A DNA stretch of 64,000 bases, taken from NCBI GenBank assembly GCA_026400845.1, contig JAPLOH010000110.1, positions 1 to 64,000 on the forward strand, given 5' to 3'. The notes under the pieces are model-generated. The model saw only the letters and a list, made by a program, of their open reading frames with translations. It was not told where the DNA came from and made no database searches. Positions 60,068 through 64,000 of this stretch are shown here, piece by piece (positions within the stretch are counted from its first letter, which is position 1; each line of letters begins with the position of its first letter). This stretch comes from Alphaproteobacteria bacterium (GTDB lineage: Bacteria; Pseudomonadota; Alphaproteobacteria; Acetobacterales; Acetobacteraceae). The position numbers were made by a program, and so were the translations under genes.

Positions 60068-61741
60068 ATGACGGCGAATGTCCACTCACCCGATGACCTC
60101 TCGGGCCTCGCCACCGCGGTGATCGACCGTCTCGGCATGGCGTTCGACGTGGCGGTCAGCCGGGCGGCCGCTATGTGCGCCAAGGGCGGGCGGCTCGATG
60201 CCGGGCTGCTCGATACCCATCAGTGGATTTGCTACGAGCTCGCGCTGGCCAATGCCGATCTCTACGCTGCGCGCACCTTGCTGGGGCTGGGAGGAAATAT
60301 CTCTCCGCTCGATGCCGGGCTCGGCCTGGCGTTCGCCGCCCAGACGGCGCCGGCGCTGCTGGAGCGGTTGAGTGGCATATATGCCGCCGCCGGGCTCGAC
60401 ACCGCGGCGCTCGACGATCTCGTGACCGGGACAGCGCTGCGCCGCCTGCGCCGTGATGCGGGGGGGCCGGAGGTGCTGGCGGCACTGGGGGCCGAACTCG
60501 CCGAGACCGGCCTCGAGATCGCCGACGTGCAGGTGGATGAGGCCACTGCCCAGGCGCGCGATGGATTTCGGCGTTTCGCCGCCGACGTGGTGGCACCACT
60601 CGCGGCGGCGATCCATCGCGAGGACCGCACGGTACCCGAGAGCCTGCTGCAACCGTTGCGCGAGATGGGCGTGTTCGGCCTCTCCATCCCAGAGGAATAT
60701 GGCGGTCTGGCGCCGGCGGGTGGCGCCAATACGCCGATGATGATCGCGGTGACCGAGGCGCTGTCAGAGGCCAGTCTCGCCGCCGCCGGTTCGCTGATCA
60801 CTCGCCCCGAGATCCTCGCCCGTGCTTTGCTGGCCGGCGGTACCGAGGCGCAGAAGGCGCATTGGCTGCCCAAGCTGGCGGCCGGCGAGCCGCTCTGCGC
60901 CATCGCCATCACCGAGCCGGATGCCGGCTCCGACGTCGCCAGCCTCAAGTTGCGCGGCACCAAAACCGAGGGTGGCTGGCTGCTCGATGGCGCCAAGACC
61001 TGGTGCACCTTCGCGGGCAAGGCGGGGGTGCTGATGGTGGTGACCCGCACCAACCCCGACCGCTCGCTCGGCCATCGCGGCCTGAGCCTGCTGCTGGTGG
61101 AGAAGCCATCCTATGAGGGCCATGATTTCGCCTATCGCCAGGAGGGCGGCGGCAGCCTTACCGGGCGCGCCATCCCGACGCTCGGCTATCGCGGCATGCA
61201 CTCCTTCGACCTCGCCTTCGAGAATTTCTTCGTGCCCGATGCCTGCGTGATCGGCGAGGAGGGCGGGCTCGGCAAAGGGTTCTATCTCACCATGGCCGGC
61301 ATGGTCGGCGGACGCATCCAGACCTCCGGGCGGGCGCTCGGGGTGATGAAGGCGGCGCTCTCAGCCGCCATCCGCTACGCCCGCGATCGGAAAGTATTCG
61401 ACGCGCCGCTGATCGATTTCCCGCTCACCCGCATCAAGCTCGCCACCATGGCCGCCCGCTTCGCCGCCTGCCGCCACCTCGCCTATGCCGTCGCGCGCGA
61501 GTTGGACCAGGGGCGCGGACGGATGGAGGCGAGCCTGGTGAAGCTGCTGGCCTGCCGTTCCGCCGAGCTGGTCACCCGCGAGGCGCTGCAGATCCATGGC
61601 GGCATGGGCTACGCCGAGGAAAGCCCGGTCAGCCGCTATTTCGTCGATGCCCGCGTGCTCTCCATCTTCGAGGGCGCGGAGGAGACGCTGGCGCTGAAAG
61701 TGGTCGCGAAATCCCTGCTGGAAGAGGCGCTCAAGTCATGA
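60068..61741 (+). CDS. Acyl-CoA dehydrogenase with N-terminal extension, (2S)-methylsuccinyl-CoA dehydrogenase-like
   Basis: This 557-residue flavoenzyme is about 170 residues longer than usual acyl-CoA dehydrogenases because of an N-terminal helical extension (residues 1-150), a hallmark of methylsuccinyl-CoA dehydrogenase (Mcd). The core has FGLSIPEEYGGLAPAG, AIAITEPDAGSDVASLKL, ALGVMKAALSAAIRYARDRKVFDAPL and LQIHGGMGYAEESPVSRYFVDARVLSIFEGAEE. GRIQTSGRALGV parallels the RIQTAARA block I recall from Mcd. The next gene encodes a mesaconyl-CoA-type CoA transferase and overlaps the stop, supporting a shared C5 dicarboxylyl-CoA step. A general acyl-CoA dehydrogenase role cannot be excluded. Confidence 0.78.
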   Translation: MTANVHSPDDLSGLATAVIDRLGMAFDVAVSRAAAMCAKGGRLDAGLLDTHQWICYELALANADLYAARTLLGLGGNISPLDAGLGLAFAAQTAPALLERLSGIYAAAGLDTAALDDLVTGTALRRLRRDAGGPEVLAALGAELAETGLEIADVQVDEATAQARDGFRRFAADVVAPLAAAIHREDRTVPESLLQPLREMGVFGLSIPEEYGGLAPAGGANTPMMIAVTEALSEASLAAAGSLITRPEILARALLAGGTEAQKAHWLPKLAAGEPLCAIAITEPDAGSDVASLKLRGTKTEGGWLLDGAKTWCTFAGKAGVLMVVTRTNPDRSLGHRGLSLLLVEKPSYEGHDFAYRQEGGGSLTGRAIPTLGYRGMHSFDLAFENFFVPDACVIGEEGGLGKGFYLTMAGMVGGRIQTSGRALGVMKAALSAAIRYARDRKVFDAPLIDFPLTRIKLATMAARFAACRHLAYAVARELDQGRGRMEASLVKLLACRSAELVTREALQIHGGMGYAEESPVSRYFVDARVLSIFEGAEETLALKVVAKSLLEEALKS

Positions 61742-62979
61742 ATCTCGGCCTGCTCAACCTCCGGGTCGTCGAATCCAGCGCCTTCATCGCCGCCCCGCTG
61801 GCTGGGCTCACACTGGCGCAGTTCGGCGCCGACGTGATCCATATCGACAATATCGGCGGCGGCATCGATTACGGCCGCCTGCCGCTGATGCCCTCCGGCC
61901 GCTCGCTTTACTGGACCAGCCTCAACAAGGCCAAGCGCTCGATTGCGATCGATCTGCGCCGCCCCGAAGGGCGCGAACTCGTCCAGGCCCTCGTCACCGC
62001 TCCCGGCGAAAACGCCGGCATTCTGCTCACCAACATCGTCTCCAAATGGCTCGATCACGCGGCACTGGCCAAGACGCGGCCGGACCTCATCACCTGCATG
62101 ATCGAGGGTAACCAGGACGGCACCACCGCCGTCGACTACACGGTGAACGCCGCCACCGGCTACCCGGCGATGACCGGGCCGGGCTCGATCGACGCGCCGG
62201 TGAACCATGTGCTGCCGGCCTGGGACATCGCCTGTGCCTTCCAGGCGGCGCTGGCGATATCCGCCGCCGCCGATCGCCGCCGCCGCACCGGGGTGGGGGC
62301 CGAGTTGCGGCTCGCGCTGTCGGACGTCGCGTTCACCATGCTCTCGCATCTCGGGCTGGCTACCGAGGCGCAGTTGTTGGGCGAGGCGCGTCCCTCGCTC
62401 GGCAATCATATCTACGGCGCCTTCGGACGGGATTTCGCCACCGCCGACGGCAAGCGGATCATGGTCGCCGGGATATCCGCCGCGCAATGGACGACGCTGG
62501 TGAAGTCCTGCGGGATCGAGGCGGAGATCGCCGCGCTGGAAGCCCGGCTTGGCAAGCGTTTCGTCGATGAGTCCGACAGGTTCGACGCCCGCGATGCCAT
62601 CGCCGAGCTGGTCGCTGGCTGGTGCCTGGCGCGGACACTCGCCGAAATCCGGCCTACTTTCGATGCCAACCGGGTCTGTTGGGGCCCCTACCGCACCACG
62701 CCCGACCTGATGGCGAACGACGCTCGCGTCGGCCCGACCAACCCGGTGTGGGAACAACTCGATCCCGCCGGGATCGGCCCCCATCGCGCCGCCGGTACCC
62801 CAGTGCGCGCTCCGGCCGAGCCGCGCGGCGCGATGACCCCGGCGCCCCTGCTCGGCCAGCATACCGACGACATTCTGCTCGGCGTACTCGGCCTCAGCGG
62901 CGCCGCCGTCGGCAAGTTGCATGACAGCGGCGTGGTCGCGGGACCCGACAAGGACCCGACCGGACTGCGCGATCTATGA
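61738..62979 (+). CDS. CoA transferase family III, 2-methylfumaryl-CoA isomerase-like (Mct)
   Basis: This 413-residue formyl-CoA-transferase-like (class III) protein starts at ATG 61738, overlapping the dehydrogenase stop (ATGA). It contains LRVVESSAFIAAPLAGLTLAQFGADVIHIDNIGGGIDYGRLP, SLNKAKRSIAIDLRRPEGRELVQ, GNQDGTTAVDYTVNAATGYPAMTGP, and APVNHVLPAWDIACAFQAAL, which I recall as characteristic of mesaconyl-C1-CoA to mesaconyl-C4-CoA transferase (Mct) of the 3-hydroxypropionate bicycle. It would move CoA within mesaconate after dehydrogenation of methylsuccinyl-CoA. Other CoA-transferase substrates remain possible. Confidence 0.83.
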   Translation: MNLGLLNLRVVESSAFIAAPLAGLTLAQFGADVIHIDNIGGGIDYGRLPLMPSGRSLYWTSLNKAKRSIAIDLRRPEGRELVQALVTAPGENAGILLTNIVSKWLDHAALAKTRPDLITCMIEGNQDGTTAVDYTVNAATGYPAMTGPGSIDAPVNHVLPAWDIACAFQAALAISAAADRRRRTGVGAELRLALSDVAFTMLSHLGLATEAQLLGEARPSLGNHIYGAFGRDFATADGKRIMVAGISAAQWTTLVKSCGIEAEIAALEARLGKRFVDESDRFDARDAIAELVAGWCLARTLAEIRPTFDANRVCWGPYRTTPDLMANDARVGPTNPVWEQLDPAGIGPHRAAGTPVRAPAEPRGAMTPAPLLGQHTDDILLGVLGLSGAAVGKLHDSGVVAGPDKDPTGLRDL

Positions 62980-63025
62980 TAACGATTGAGAGAAAAGCTG
63001 GCCCAGGGTTGCAGACAGAAGCAAG

Positions 63026-63058
63026 GGGTTCTCCTTTCAAAAAGAAGCGCTTTCTTTG
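63026..63058. repeat. Fragment of the dispersed palindromic repeat, copy C
   Basis: GGTTCTCCTTTCAAAAAGAAGCGC and following bases resemble one arm of copies A and B (GGTTCTTTTTTTCAAAAAAGAA; on the other strand GCGCTTCTTTTTGAAA matches the left arm of copy B). It lies in the 104-base gap between the convergent CoA-transferase and ABC permease genes. Confidence 0.6.
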
Positions 63059-63083
63059 ATTTCCCGCCACGCGCAACAGCCCA

Positions 63084-63911
63084 TCACGCCTTCACCGCCC
63101 CGGCCGTAAGGCCAGCGACCAGATAGCGCTGCAACAGCAGCACCAGCGCCAGGATCGGTGCGAGCTGAATGGTTGAAGCAGCAAAAATCACGCCCCATTG
63201 CACGCCCTCGACAGTGCCGAGCAGTTCGGCGATCACAACCGGCGCCGTCTTGGCCGAGGTGGTGGTGAACACCAAGGCGAAGACGAATTCGTTCCACGCG
63301 AACACCACCACGAAAATCGCCGCCGCCACCATGCCCTGCGCCGCCAGCGGCAGCACGATCCGCCACAGCACCCGCGCCAGCCCGGCTCCGTCGACCTCGG
63401 CGGCCTCCTCCAGTTCGCGCGGCAAGGCGGCGATGAAGGCGCGCATGATCCAGGTGGCGATGCTGACGTAGAACGCGGCATACAACAGGATCAGCAGCCC
63501 ATGGGTGTCGTTGAGCCCGAGCGCGTTCACCGCGGGGAACAGCGGGATGGTGATGATGATCGGCGGCAGCATGCGCAGCGCCAGCATGACGAATGCCGTT
63601 CCCTGCAACACCCGCCCGAGGTGACGGGCATAGACGTAGCCGGCCAGCGAGGAGACCGCCAGCGTCAGCGCGGTCGCCCCTGCTGTCACCACCAGGCTCG
63701 ACAGCAGGCCGCGGAAGAACATCGGATGATGCGCCCACAGGGCCCGGTAGTTGTCGAGCGTCGGCGCGAAGACCAGGCTCGGCGGTGTGGCAAAGATGTC
63801 GCGCGCTTCCTTAAAGGAGGACGTCACCACCAGCAGAATCGGCCCCACCGACCATGCGAGTGCCAGCAATACCGCCGCCCAACGCAGCAGACTCGGCACG
63901 AAGCTACGCAT
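63084..63911 (-). CDS. Carbohydrate ABC transporter permease (MalG-like)
   Basis: This 275-residue permease has six membrane segments, beginning LLRWAAVLLALAWSVGPILLVVTSSFKEARDIF, with the EAA loop RELEEAAEVDGAGLARVLWRIVLPLAAQG and NEFVFALVFTTTSAKTAPVVI, and ends GLTAGAVKA. ATG 63911 overlaps the stop of the upstream permease by eight bases. This is the third ABC sugar-type transporter in the window; the rest of the operon lies beyond the end of the window. Confidence 0.9.
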   Translation of the reverse strand: MRSFVPSLLRWAAVLLALAWSVGPILLVVTSSFKEARDIFATPPSLVFAPTLDNYRALWAHHPMFFRGLLSSLVVTAGATALTLAVSSLAGYVYARHLGRVLQGTAFVMLALRMLPPIIITIPLFPAVNALGLNDTHGLLILLYAAFYVSIATWIMRAFIAALPRELEEAAEVDGAGLARVLWRIVLPLAAQGMVAAAIFVVVFAWNEFVFALVFTTTSAKTAPVVIAELLGTVEGVQWGVIFAASTIQLAPILALVLLLQRYLVAGLTAGAVKA

Positions 63912-64000
63912 GACGCACCAGCCGATCGTAGAGCCGCCACAAATAGGGCAGCGCGACAACCATGCAGAGCAGCAGCATGATGGTTCCGGTCGCCGCCGCA
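63904..64000 (-). CDS. ABC transporter permease, C-terminal part (gene continues past the window)
   Basis: The minus strand is open from 64000 to a TAG at 63904-63906, encoding ATGTIMLLLCMVVALPYLW then RLYDRLVRHA. This is the last membrane helix and basic tail of a MalF/UgpA-type permease, matching the downstream MalG-like gene, whose start it overlaps by eight bases. The rest lies beyond base 64000. Confidence 0.75.
   Translation of the reverse strand, partial: AAATGTIMLLLCMVVALPYLWRLYDRLVRHA

Overview
This 64 kb window is GC-rich DNA packed with bacterial genes. It looks like an alphaproteobacterium, most likely of the family Acetobacteraceae. The evidence is a FYDLN-acid (TIGR02300) protein, the lptF-lptG-lptD-surA-rsmA order, an amidase-mrcA-prfB set divergent from a large RNase E gene, and dispersed AT-rich hairpin repeats of a kind I recall from Acetobacteraceae (recollection, not searched). 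No phage, insertion sequence, CRISPR array, rRNA or tRNA gene was seen.

Layout. 1-900: end of a small hypothetical gene, the FYDLN-acid protein and a small unknown. 0.9-5.0 kb: arsenic operon with a fused ArsR-ArsC, an ArsJ-partner GAPDH, ArsJ and Acr3; it pairs As(V) export as an organo-arsenical with As(III) export. 5.1-9.3 kb: FAD-linked 2-hydroxyacid dehydrogenase (minus), a frameshifted acetyltransferase, then thioredoxin-TPR, Lon-substrate-binding-like, Trm112-like and DUF971 genes. 9.4-17.2 kb: lptF, lptG, lptD, surA, rsmA, a pteridine-reductase-like SDR and folB, partly translationally coupled. 17.4-25.5 kb: acyl-CoA synthetase; a minus-strand group (M48 protease, DsbA-like protein, 3-hydroxyisobutyryl-CoA hydrolase, MORN protein, alcohol dehydrogenase); and a gamma-glutamyltransferase-like lipoprotein divergent from the protease with overlapping start codons. 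25.6-27.7 kb: an aminotransferase and a PEP-CTERM protein gene with a strong sigma-54 promoter.

27.7-37.4 kb: a LacI-controlled sugar uptake and catabolism operon (binding protein, two permeases, ATPase, two xylose-isomerase-like enzymes, two Gfo/Idh/MocA oxidoreductases) facing its regulator across a good LacI-type operator. 37.6-40.3 kb: M20 amidohydrolase, dnaQ and coaE. 40.5-46.0 kb: a second carbohydrate/glycerophosphate-type ABC transporter with tandem binding-protein paralogues. 46.1-50.3 kb: a frameshifted chemoreceptor with a C-terminal PilZ-like domain, an inositol-phosphatase-family gene, a decayed MFS transporter and a small secreted protein. 50.4-58.8 kb: prfB with its programmed +1 frameshift, mrcA, amidase, and divergent rne behind a 636-base leader. 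58.8-63.0 kb: a beta-propeller protein, then a coupled pair encoding a (2S)-methylsuccinyl-CoA-dehydrogenase-like enzyme and a 2-methylfumaryl-CoA-isomerase-like CoA transferase. 63.1-64 kb: start of a third ABC transporter operon on the minus strand.

The points most worth a second look are: the methylsuccinyl-CoA/mesaconyl-CoA pair; the palindromic repeat placed inside both complete ABC-transporter operons; the sigma-54 promoter on the PEP-CTERM gene; and three genes (arsR-arsC, the acetyltransferase, the chemoreceptor) that a single-base change at a short C run would each repair. I found no clearly undescribed defence or mobile system.
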